13,962 nucleotides of DNA from an uncultured Coriobacteriaceae bacterium (GTDB lineage: Bacteria; Actinomycetota; Coriobacteriia; Coriobacteriales; QAMH01). Location of the stretch: NCBI GenBank assembly GCA_902783925.1, contig CACZSV010000035.1, positions 1-13,962 of the forward strand, in the 5' to 3' direction. Positions within the stretch are counted from its first letter, which is position 1. Every line of letters starts with the position of its first letter. Both the position numbers and the translations under genes were made by a program. Below, in pieces: positions 7,439-13,495 of this stretch. The notes below the pieces were generated by a model. It did no database searches, had not been told where the DNA came from, and saw only the letters and a program-made list of their open reading frames with translations.

Positions 7439-8431
7439 TCACGACTTGAACATCCACTGCTCAAGTTCATAACGCAGGTTGAGACGCTGCGCCCCAGCAT
7501 CAAACACCTGCGAGCGCAAACGCTTCTTCAAATGGTTAGCAGCCTCTTTCGCGACGGTTTCGAACTGCAGTGTGTCGAGCACTTGAGGACTCGTAACCGT
7601 GATGACACGCCAACCCATATGCTCGATGCCAAGCTCTCTTCCGACATCGCTTTTCATTTGCGCCGCACCCACGTGCACCTCGCCGTGATATTCAATATCG
7701 AGCTTCTTGTCCGACCAGCAAAGGTCACCTTCGCAATAACGCCTATGCGCTATGGCGCGGGCTTCATCATCAAGCGCGATTGCCGCATTCATTTCAGGCT
7801 TTGGAAGCCCATAGCCTCCAAGTAGCACGGGGAGGCACAAGAGCATGTAAACCATTGTCTCCATCGGCGAGCGTGAACCGTCGACAACGTACCTGAGCGC
7901 CCGCTGGGCCTTCTTCTTTCCATTTGCTTTTCCCGCGCTATCGAGAAATGCGGCAATGCTGTCCACATTCGTGAGCGGAATCAGCCGCTTGGGCATAGTG
8001 TCGAGCGTTCCAGGATGCTGAACGCCGTGTGGCATCAACACGTACTGACCACAAAGCTCGCAGCCCAGTGCAATAAGTTGCTCGATAGGCAAAAGAGAAG
8101 CCATTTGCAGAAACACGAACTCCGGAGACGATATGTGAACCCCACGAGCGCGGTAAAACGAATTCTCGGGCAAATGAGTTTGCCAAATATGACACGCAAT
8201 ATTGGATGACCTGCGAAAAGACGTCTCAGTAAACACGAGCACGTCTATCGGAGAACCAGGAATCGCATACTCTTCGGGTATCGATCCCATGACATCTACT
8301 TTACGAGAGGCACACTCCTCCGCATCACTAACACGAGCGGGCGATCCCAACTCGGAATCGAGTGGGAAATGACAGCGCCAATACATGAGCGCCGTTTCAT
8401 GAGAGAGAATCGTCTTCAAAAGCGCCTCCAT
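7439..8431 (-). CDS. Putative PD-(D/E)XK (DUF559/Vsr-like) endonuclease-domain protein
   Basis: Predicted 330-residue protein with a C-terminal nuclease-like domain. Candidate active-site residues are E192 (SPMETMVY), D236 (EGDLCWS) and E247 (LDIEYHG), followed by H253, D262 and GWRVITVT (273-280), the order seen in DUF559-type PD-(D/E)XK folds. The N-terminal part (SHETALMYWRC at 10-20 and SSPEFVFLQMASLL at 101-114, then CELCGQY) resembles a conserved but uncharacterised region that I associate with Coriobacteriia proteins; the role could be defence, DNA processing or something else. I chose the start at 8431 because GAGG lies 6 bases upstream; the frame is open to 8530 with another ATG at 8464 (GGAAG upstream). 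The stop is 67 bases before the lipoprotein start. The upstream DNA is AT-rich and repeat-laden, which suggests acquisition. Confidence 0.65.
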   Translation of the reverse strand: MEALLKTILSHETALMYWRCHFPLDSELGSPARVSDAEECASRKVDVMGSIPEEYAIPGSPIDVLVFTETSFRRSSNIACHIWQTHLPENSFYRARGVHISSPEFVFLQMASLLPIEQLIALGCELCGQYVLMPHGVQHPGTLDTMPKRLIPLTNVDSIAAFLDSAGKANGKKKAQRALRYVVDGSRSPMETMVYMLLCLPVLLGGYGLPKPEMNAAIALDDEARAIAHRRYCEGDLCWSDKKLDIEYHGEVHVGAAQMKSDVGRELGIEHMGWRVITVTSPQVLDTLQFETVAKEAANHLKKRLRSQVFDAGAQRLNLRYELEQWMFKS

Positions 8432-8474
8432 CAAACACCTCGAACAAACGCTGCCATCAATCATAGACTTCCAG

Positions 8475-8499
8475 TGCCAGTTTTTTCGATTTACTGACG
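8475..8499 (+). repeat. 25-bp repeat, copy A (forward)
   Basis: Begins TGCCAG, has a T-run, and ends TTTACTGACG. It aligns without gaps to copy B, exactly 50 bases downstream. It forms the left outer arm of a dyad whose centre lies near 8600. Confidence 0.85.
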
Positions 8500-8524
8500 A
8501 TTTTTCGAAATTCCACGTATCAAT

Positions 8525-8549
8525 TGGCAATTTTTTTGAATTACTGACG
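8525..8549 (+). repeat. 25-bp repeat, copy B (forward)
   Basis: Begins TGGCAATT, has a T-run, and ends GAATTACTGACG. It matches the reverse complement of copy C at 24 of 25 positions by eye (26 of 27 if the preceding T and further flank are included is not claimed). Left inner arm of the dyad. Confidence 0.9.
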
Positions 8550-8650
8550 TTTTTCAGAGCCCATCCAATGGATAAACATACATCGCCCTTCGTCTAGCTG
8601 GGCAATTATGTTTCGAGAACGGCTTCTATTTCCAATGCCCGGACATAAAT

Positions 8651-8675
8651 CGTCAGTAATTCAAAATAATTGCCA
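8651..8675 (-). repeat. 25-bp repeat, copy C (reverse)
   Basis: On the minus strand it reads TGGCAATT, then ATTTT, then GAATTACTGACG, differing from copy B at one base. Right inner arm; 101 bases separate it from copy B. Confidence 0.9.
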
Positions 8676-8701
8676 AGCGCATAGGCCAATACTTCAGTTT
8701 T

Positions 8702-8726
8702 CGTCAGAAATTCGAATTTTTTGCCA
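8702..8726 (-). repeat. 25-bp repeat, copy D (reverse)
   Basis: On the minus strand it begins TGGCAAAAAA and ends GAATTTCTGACG. It lies 51 bases from copy C and is the mirror of copy A about a centre near 8600. The surrounding stretch 8432-8806 holds no gene that I can support. Confidence 0.85.
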
Positions 8727-8806
8727 CAAGAACCCTGCCATTTTGTTCAACCAAGATTGTCATTTCGCAGATCGTCGCCTCGCGTTTGCCGCAGGTGCGG
8801 ACTTAA

Positions 8807-9064
8807 GCCCGCACCACCGCGGAAATGGCCTGTATGTCATCGCGCCGCGCCGTGCACGAAGGCGGCCCTTTGCGCGAATGGCTTAAGGTCAGCACCGACA
8901 AGGTCGGGGTCGTGGCGCGGTATTGCTTAGCCATGAATGCCAAATGGCTTATCCGCAACGACTTTGGCGCAGCGCTCGTCTACGACGAACTCCCTATGTC
9001 ATTATCGAGCGTATGGATTGCCGAGAGAATCGTCTCGAAACTCCCAAAGACGGCTGGGGAATAA
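8807..9064 (+). pseudogene. Remnant of a LysR-type regulator (C-terminal effector-domain fragment)
   Basis: The frame reads SSRRAVHEGGPLREWLKVST, then KVGVVARYCLAMNAKWLIRN, then DFGAALVYDELP, and ends SKLPKTAGE with TAA at 9062-9064. The order (a small segment with Arg, then an IVATY-N-like stretch, then a GxGxALxxD-like turn, then a W...A..F-like end) fits the last part of a LysR substrate-binding domain. The DNA-binding helix-turn-helix and most of the effector domain are missing, and an in-frame TAA stands at 8804-8806. Residues in another frame just upstream (AFAAGADLSPHHR, about 8782-8820) may be a frameshifted piece of the same gene. The fragment faces guaA, and its left end lies 80 bases from repeat copy D, so the repeat/nuclease segment may have replaced its front half. 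Confidence 0.55.
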
Positions 9065-9081
9065 CTCCCTCCCTTATTCCC
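9057..9081. repeat. 8-bp inverted repeat spanning two convergent stop codons
   Basis: GGGAATAA at 9057-9064 and TTATTCCC at 9074-9081, separated by 9 bases. The TAA of the LysR remnant is in the left arm and the TAA of guaA (minus strand) is in the right arm. It can form a hairpin on either strand but lacks a T-run, so it is not a standard intrinsic terminator. Confidence 0.5.
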
Positions 9082-10051
9082 ACTCGACCGTTGCGATGGG
9101 TTTGGGGCTCAGCTCGTAACACACGCGGCAAATTCCGGGAACTTCGGCGAGAATACGGTCGGTCATCTTCTTAAGCAACGCCCAATCGAGCTCGGGAACC
9201 TCGGCGGTCATCACGTCGACCGTGTTGATGCAGCGTATGATGCACGGCCACTCGAAGGCACGCTTTCCATCGCGCACGCCGGTCGCCCTATAGTCGGGCA
9301 CCACGCAGAAGTACTGCCAGATGTCCAAGCCGGCGGCGTCAATTTCTTCGCGCACGATGGCATCGGCCTCGCGCAGCGCGTTCAACCTATCACGCGTGAT
9401 CGCGCCCGTGCAGCGAACGCCCAGACCAGGGCCGGGGAACGGCTGGCGGTACACCATGCTGTCGGGCAGGCCGAGCTGCTTGCCGACCACGCGAACCTCG
9501 TCTTTGAACAGCAGTTTCACCGGCTCGACGAGCTCCCAATCGAGCTCCTCTGGCAAACCGCCCACGTTATGATGCGCCTTGACGCCAGCCTCGGATTCGA
9601 GGATGTCCGGATAGATCGTGCCCTGGCCCAAAAAGCCTATGCCATCGAGCTTGGCAGCTTCCTCGTCGAAGACTTTGATGAATTCCTCGCCGATGATATG
9701 ACGCTTCTCTTCCGGATCGGCCTGTCCTTGGAGCAGGTCGAGGAAGCGGTCCGTCGCATCCACATAGATAAGCTCGGCGCCCAGCTGATTGCGAAACACA
9801 TCGATGACCTGTTCGGACTCCCCTTTTCTCATGAGCCCATGGTTAACATGCACGCAGACAAGCTGCTTGCCGATGGCCTTGATAAGCAATGCCGCCACGA
9901 CCGAGGAGTCTACCCCGCCCGAAAGCGCCAGCAGCACCTTGCCGTCGCCTACTTGCTCTTGAATAGCCGCAGTGGCTTCTTCGATAAACGCATCTGCCAG
10001 CTCGGGCGTTGTAATGCGCTGCATATCGTCGGGTCGCTTATTTCCGTTCAT
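9074..10051 (-). CDS. guaA: GMP synthase ATP-pyrophosphatase subunit (no amidotransferase domain)
   Basis: Makes GMP from XMP, ATP and ammonia in purine synthesis. The 325-residue protein carries the N-type PP-loop SGGVDSS (44-50), followed by VCVHVNHGLMRKGE, GQGTIYPD, QPFPGPGLGVRC and a C-terminal dimerisation region ending PKPIATVEWE, all typical of GuaA. It begins directly with the ATPase domain; the class-I glutamine amidotransferase domain (about 190 residues with a Cys-His-Glu triad) that leads most bacterial GuaA proteins is absent. The start at 10051 has a strong ribosome site (AAGGAG, 6 bases upstream). No amidotransferase gene adjoins it, so ammonia must come from a separate GuaA-type glutaminase elsewhere, from another amidotransferase, or as free ammonia. 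A candidate promoter lies at 10088-10117. The gene is otherwise intact. Confidence 0.93.
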   Translation of the reverse strand: MNGNKRPDDMQRITTPELADAFIEEATAAIQEQVGDGKVLLALSGGVDSSVVAALLIKAIGKQLVCVHVNHGLMRKGESEQVIDVFRNQLGAELIYVDATDRFLDLLQGQADPEEKRHIIGEEFIKVFDEEAAKLDGIGFLGQGTIYPDILESEAGVKAHHNVGGLPEELDWELVEPVKLLFKDEVRVVGKQLGLPDSMVYRQPFPGPGLGVRCTGAITRDRLNALREADAIVREEIDAAGLDIWQYFCVVPDYRATGVRDGKRAFEWPCIIRCINTVDVMTAEVPELDWALLKKMTDRILAEVPGICRVCYELSPKPIATVEWE

Positions 10052-10087
10052 TCGAGACTCCTTCAGCTCGCAATTGCCTGCTCGAGA

Positions 10088-10117
10088 ATGCTACCATGCA
10101 CGAAGGGAGAACGTGAA
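10088..10117 (-). promoter_or_regulatory. Candidate sigma-70-type promoter for guaA
   Basis: Minus strand: TTCACG (10112-10117), an 18-base spacer, then TAGCAT (10088-10093), about 37 bases upstream of the guaA start codon. Each box matches consensus at 4 of 6 positions, so this is only a candidate. Confidence 0.35.
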
Positions 10118-10145
10118 GCGTTAACTGCGTGGGAGGTGTCTTCGA

Positions 10146-10313
10146 ATGCTTAAGCTCGTTGGAACGCATGAAGACGGCACGATTGCCGATGAGAGAGTCC
10201 TCATTAGCAACACGGGCAAACCAACGCCCTTTCTCATAGGCCTTGCGGTAATCGAGCTTGCATGCGATATAGCGCTCGCCTGTATACTCGCAAAGACGGT
10301 ATTCAAACGTTAA
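10146..10313 (+). CDS. Possible small single-pass membrane protein (55 aa)
   Basis: Short open frame: MLKLVGTHEDGTIADERVLI followed by SNTGKPTP, then a hydrophobic stretch of about 22 residues (29-50: FLIGLAVIELACDIALAC and onward), and a basic end (KTVFKR). GGGAGG lies 9 bases before the ATG. I do not recognise the family. It precedes the third GGDEF gene by 36 bases on the same strand, so the two could be cotranscribed. The opposite strand also has a long open frame here, but that frame continues antisense through the GGDEF gene and looks like a shadow. Whether this peptide is made remains open. Confidence 0.5.
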   Translation: MLKLVGTHEDGTIADERVLISNTGKPTPFLIGLAVIELACDIALACILAKTVFKR

Positions 10314-10349
10314 GACCATTGATAAGCCCCGTTTCGAAGAGCAGAATCC

Positions 10350-11483
10350 ATGGACCTTCGTTTTAATTACATCGCAAACGCCGTCGGCGTGTTCATCCTT
10401 CTCATACTTCTCTACGTTTCGAACGCGAAGATTTTGAGAAATCGCACGGAAGACAAGGTCTACACCATCATGGTCGTCGGCGTCATGATCGGCTGTGGTA
10501 TGGAAGCCCTCTCCTATGCAGTCGACGGCCAGACTTTTCCCGGCGCAAGGGCTGTGAACTATTTCACCAACACGTACCTTTACACTTTCAACCTCCTGCT
10601 GGCCTTCTGCGTGGTCGTGTATGTGGATCTGGGCCTTTACGGCGACAAGACCCGGATCTGGAAAAAGTACAAGGTGCAAATCGCCGTCGGCGTGATAATG
10701 CTTTGCACGACAATCCTGAATCTATTCACGCCGATTGCCTATACCGTCAACGAGCAAAACACCTACGAGCGCAAACCGTTCAGCTACATCTACTACATCG
10801 TGATCATGTTCTATCTCATTACCGCGTTTGTCGTGAATCATCAATACGAAAAGAGAAACGGCGCCCGTTCCTTCTTCCGTATACCGGTGTTCATTTTGCC
10901 GATTATCGCTGGAATTGGTTTGCAATACCTGTTCTACGGGTTGTCGTTGGCGTGGCTTTCATGCGCGATTGGGCTTACGGGCCTTTTCATGATGCAGCAA
11001 AACGAGCTTGCCTACGTCGACTCGCTGGTGAACACGTACAACAGACAGTACATGAATCACATCATCTCCTCATGGACGAGCAGGGATTACAGCTTCGCCG
11101 GCATCATGTTCGACATCGACGACTTCAAGAGCATCAACGACACCTATGGGCACACGGAAGGCGACAGAGCCTTAAGTGAGGTCGCCGACGTGCTCTTGCG
11201 TGCGCGCACCGACAACGAAATGGTCTTCAGGTTCGCTGGCGACGAATTCATCGTCTTGAAACTCGCAAAGTCAATAGACGAGATGACGCCCTATCTCGAG
11301 AACTACCACGTCATCTTGGATGAGATCAACAGAGATGACCGTCAATATAAGATCGAGCTTTCGTACGGCAAGGGCTTCTTTGTGAACAGCGATTTGGATA
11401 CGTTCATGAAGGCGATGGACGGCAAGATGTACGAGATGAAGCAGCTGCACCACAAAATAGCAGACGCAAGCGAATGTAAGTGA
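10350..11483 (+). CDS. Membrane GGDEF protein (7TM-AGDEF), third in window
   Basis: Predicted cyclic-di-GMP signalling protein of 377 residues: about seven hydrophobic helices (10-215), then a GGDEF-type domain. The domain shows MFDIDDFKSINDTYGH (253-268), followed by GD (271-272), and FAGDEF (295-300), where the first Gly of the motif is Ala. Variants of this first position can be active in the family, so I do not call it dead. The entry segment DSLVNTYNRQY (224-234) is a degenerate form of the usual DxLTxLxNRR. No RxxD inhibitory site is evident. The membrane region contains YTVNEQNTYERK (131-142), parallel to FWVDETNLYHRG in the two tandem proteins, although overall identity is much lower. 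The ribosome site is weak (GAAGAG, 8 bases upstream). The next plus-strand gene is trpE, beyond the repeats and T-box. Confidence 0.88.
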   Translation: MDLRFNYIANAVGVFILLILLYVSNAKILRNRTEDKVYTIMVVGVMIGCGMEALSYAVDGQTFPGARAVNYFTNTYLYTFNLLLAFCVVVYVDLGLYGDKTRIWKKYKVQIAVGVIMLCTTILNLFTPIAYTVNEQNTYERKPFSYIYYIVIMFYLITAFVVNHQYEKRNGARSFFRIPVFILPIIAGIGLQYLFYGLSLAWLSCAIGLTGLFMMQQNELAYVDSLVNTYNRQYMNHIISSWTSRDYSFAGIMFDIDDFKSINDTYGHTEGDRALSEVADVLLRARTDNEMVFRFAGDEFIVLKLAKSIDEMTPYLENYHVILDEINRDDRQYKIELSYGKGFFVNSDLDTFMKAMDGKMYEMKQLHHKIADASECK

Positions 11484-11490
11484 GCAAGCG

Positions 11491-11553
11491 CGGGCGGGCC
11501 CGTAAAGGGCGCTGCCTTTAGGCCACCCGCCTTCTACGGAATAATGAGTCGCG
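11491..11553. repeat. Palindromic repeat element, copy 1 (39-bp core plus tail)
   Basis: The core at 11491-11529 (CGGGCGGGCCCG, then TAAAGG, six bases, CCTTTA, then GGCCACCCG) can fold into a hairpin with a 6-base inner stem and GC-rich outer pairing. A tail, CTACGGAATAATGAGTCGCG (11534-11553), follows. It starts 8 bases after the GGDEF stop codon and could serve as a transcription stop, but has no T-run. Confidence 0.85.
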
Positions 11554-11601
11554 AAGAACGTCTTGCCTGCTCAGCGGGCAGGCGCCGTTTGGCCGCGGCA
11601 C

Positions 11602-11666
11602 CGGGCGGGCCCGTAAAGGGCGCTGCCTTTAGGCCACCCGTCCCCACACCTACGGAATGAGTCGCG
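11602..11666. repeat. Palindromic repeat element, copy 2 (39-bp core plus tail)
   Basis: The 39-base core (11602-11640) is identical to copy 1, offset by 111 bases. The tail CTACGGAATGAGTCGCG (11650-11666) matches copy 1 except for a 3-base gap, after a short dissimilar joint. The perfect core and drifting flank suggest a recurring genomic repeat or a recent duplication. Confidence 0.85.
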
Positions 11667-11694
11667 CGTAACGAAGCGCCCATTATTCGTCACG
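11667..11694. repeat. Imperfect inverted repeat upstream of the trp promoter
   Basis: CGTAACGAA (11667-11675) and TTCGTCACG (11686-11694) are inverted with one mismatch and 10 bases between. It ends 23 bases before the -35 box, a position suiting an activator or repressor site. Confidence 0.3.
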
Positions 11695-11717
11695 AAATGA
11701 CATCGCCATCTTCTTTC

Positions 11718-11747
11718 TTGACACTCGCGAGCTCGTGCGAGTAGACT
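11718..11747 (+). promoter_or_regulatory. Sigma-70-type promoter for the trp operon, with an inverted repeat in the spacer
   Basis: TTGACA (11718-11723, perfect -35), an 18-base spacer, then TAGACT (11742-11747, 4 of 6 for -10). The spacer and box edges hold ACTCGC (11723-11728) and GCGAGT (11737-11742), inverted 6-base arms separated by 8 bases, which resembles an operator. Transcription should start near 11754, just before T-box stem I. Confidence 0.7.
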
Positions 11748-11754
11748 GCCCGCC

Positions 11755-12000
11755 AACCGTTGACGTGGAAGTAAAGTCGGAAGATGCGCTCACAGAGAGC
11801 CCAGAAAAGCTGAGAGCTGGGCAGTGGCAGACCGGCAAATGGACCACCGAGGGCGCGGCGTAAAATACCGCGACGCTGAGGCTGGCGATACAGCCGGGAA
11901 TGTGATGGCATTCCGCAAAGTGCATGGCATACGCCATGAATCAAGGTGGCACCGCGGGTTCGCACTCGTCCTTGACCGATACGAGTTAAGGGCGTTTTTT
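11755..12000 (+). promoter_or_regulatory. Tryptophan T-box leader (transcription attenuation) of trpEG
   Basis: The canonical T-box box AAGGTGGCACCGCGGG lies at 11943-11958. Stem I is readable: GTGG (11765-11768) pairs with CCAC (11844-11847), and GTCGG (11776-11780) pairs with CCGGC (11832-11836). Between them lies a specifier loop with AAGTAAA on the 5' side and AAATGGA on the 3' side. The specifier is TGG (11840-11842), i.e. Trp, followed by A. The distal part has AGAGAG and GCTGAGAG flanking CCCAG/CTGGG pairing, typical of stem I. Further hairpins are GGAATG/CATTCC and CATGGC/GCCATG (11923-11938). Uncharged tRNA-Trp should stabilise the antiterminator, in which AAGG pairs with CCTT at 11970-11973, and allow trpE transcription. 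Confidence 0.93.
11967..12000 (+). terminator. T-box attenuator terminator
   Basis: CGTCCTTGAC (11967-11976) pairs with GTTAAGGGCG (11985-11994), 10 pairs including two G-U, with an 8-base loop, followed by TTTTTT (11995-12000). Its left arm contains the CCTT needed by the antiterminator, so the two folds exclude each other. Confidence 0.88.
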
Positions 12001-12022
12001 ATGCCCGCGAAAAGGAGCCGCC

Positions 12023-13495
12023 ATGCACGAAGCAACGTTTACACCGAGCCTGCAGGAGCTGCGCGCATACGCCAGCGAGGGCTTTTGCCGTATCCCCATT
12101 GCATGCGAAATCTATTCGGATGTCCGCACGCCCATCGAGGTCGTGCGCATCCTCAAGCAAACGAACAAGCATTGCTTCATGCTCGAATCCGCCGAGTCCA
12201 ATAGACAATGGGGACGCTATACCTTCATTGGCGGCACACCTTCGATGGAAATCACCCTGCGCAACGGCGTCTTGATTATCGATGGAGAAGAACAGGACGT
12301 AAGCGATCCGCTTGAAGCCATACGGGAGGTGCTGCGAAGCAGGCGTGCCCCGCGCATGCCCGAACTACCGCCTTTTGCCGGTGGGCTCGTGGGGTATTTC
12401 TCATACGATTTCCTCAAGTATTCCGAGCCAAGCCTCACGCTCGATGCGCCTGACGACGAGAGCTTCAACGACGTCGACCTCATGCTGTTCGAGACTGTAA
12501 TCGTCTTCGATTCCTACCGACAGAAAATCGTGCTCATCGGTAACGTCGACGCAAATGATATAGACGCATCGTATTCCCGGACCTGCCAGGAACTCGAGGA
12601 GCTTGCAGAGCTCATCTGCACAGGCGCGCCCATTACGAACACGAGCGGCAAGCGCAGCTCGGAGTTCCGCATGCTGTTCGACGAGAAGGCGTACTGCGAC
12701 ATCGTTTCGCGCGCTCAAGAGCACATCCGCGAAGGTGATATTTTCCAGGTGGTGCTCTCGAACCGCCTCGACGCCGATTTCGAGGGAAGCCTCCTCGATT
12801 GCTACCGCGTGCTACGCGCGATGAACCCCTCTCCCTACATGTTCTACTTCAGCTCCGAGAGCATCGAGCTGGCAGGTGCAAGCCCCGAGACGCTCGTGCA
12901 GCTGCAAGACGGCACCGTGAGCACCTTCCCGCTTGCCGGCACACGGGCGCGCGGGGCAACGGACGAAGAAGACGCCGCATTGGAAGCCGAGCTGCTCGCC
13001 GACGAAAAAGAGCTTGCCGAACACAACATGCTCGTCGACTTAGGCCGAAACGACGTGGGACGCGTGAGCGAATTTGGCAGCGTGTATGTCGAGAACTACC
13101 ACCAGGTCCTGAAGTTCAGCCACGTCATGCATATCGGCTCCACCGTCCGCGGAAAGCTGCGCGACGAATGCGATGCGCTCGACGCGCTGAGCGCCGTGCT
13201 TCCCGCAGGCACGCTCTCGGGCGCGCCCAAGATTCGCGCAACACAGGTCATCAACGACCTCGAGCAATGCAAACGAGGCGTTTACGGTGGGGCGATTGGC
13301 TATATCGACCTTTCGGGAAATATGGATACCTGCATCGCCATACGGCTCGCGTTTGCGCGCGGAGGGCGGGTGTTCGTGCGCTCCGGTGCGGGAATAGTTG
13401 CCGACAGCGTGCCCGAAAAAGAAAACCGCGAATGCATCAACAAAGCAGCGGCCGTCGTCGAGGCGCTGCGTATCGCGGAAGGGGGCCTGCAATGA
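12023..13495 (+). CDS. trpE: Anthranilate synthase component I
   Basis: Converts chorismate and ammonia, or glutamine through TrpG, to anthranilate, the first step of tryptophan synthesis. The protein is 490 residues, normal for TrpE. Visible motifs are MLES (53-56) in the tryptophan-feedback region, NPSPYMFYF (268-276), GASPE (285-289), PLAGTRARG, DLGRND (339-344), AGTLSGAPK, GAIGYID, and GAGIVADSVPEKE near the end, covering the chorismate-binding domain. The NPSPYM and MLES motifs point to TrpE rather than PabB. The start ATG at 12023 has AAGGAG 5 bases upstream. It is expected to be controlled by the Trp T-box just ahead of it and by feedback from tryptophan. It overlaps trpG by 4 bases (ATGA, 13492-13495), so the two subunits are probably made in step. 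Confidence 0.96.
   Translation: MHEATFTPSLQELRAYASEGFCRIPIACEIYSDVRTPIEVVRILKQTNKHCFMLESAESNRQWGRYTFIGGTPSMEITLRNGVLIIDGEEQDVSDPLEAIREVLRSRRAPRMPELPPFAGGLVGYFSYDFLKYSEPSLTLDAPDDESFNDVDLMLFETVIVFDSYRQKIVLIGNVDANDIDASYSRTCQELEELAELICTGAPITNTSGKRSSEFRMLFDEKAYCDIVSRAQEHIREGDIFQVVLSNRLDADFEGSLLDCYRVLRAMNPSPYMFYFSSESIELAGASPETLVQLQDGTVSTFPLAGTRARGATDEEDAALEAELLADEKELAEHNMLVDLGRNDVGRVSEFGSVYVENYHQVLKFSHVMHIGSTVRGKLRDECDALDALSAVLPAGTLSGAPKIRATQVINDLEQCKRGVYGGAIGYIDLSGNMDTCIAIRLAFARGGRVFVRSGAGIVADSVPEKENRECINKAAAVVEALRIAEGGLQ

Noticed and set aside
6865..7503. Longer lipoprotein starting at 7503
   Set aside because: The extra 44 residues overlap the nuclease gene and put the signal peptide in the middle; the start at 7371 has a strong ribosome site.
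8475..8726. CRISPR array
   Set aside because: There are only two repeats per direction, with 25-26 base gaps, AT-rich degenerate repeats, opposite orientations, and no cas gene in the window.
8608..8886. A 92-residue plus-strand open frame across the repeat region
   Set aside because: It crosses repeats C and D and has no ribosome site; only its last part might be a frameshifted piece of the LysR remnant.
10038..10679. A 213-residue minus-strand open frame between guaA and the third GGDEF gene
   Set aside because: It runs antisense through the GGDEF gene and into the guaA start, with no ribosome site. The plus-strand 55-residue frame is the better candidate, though part of this frame (LTFEYRLCEYTGERYIAC) is not absurd as protein.
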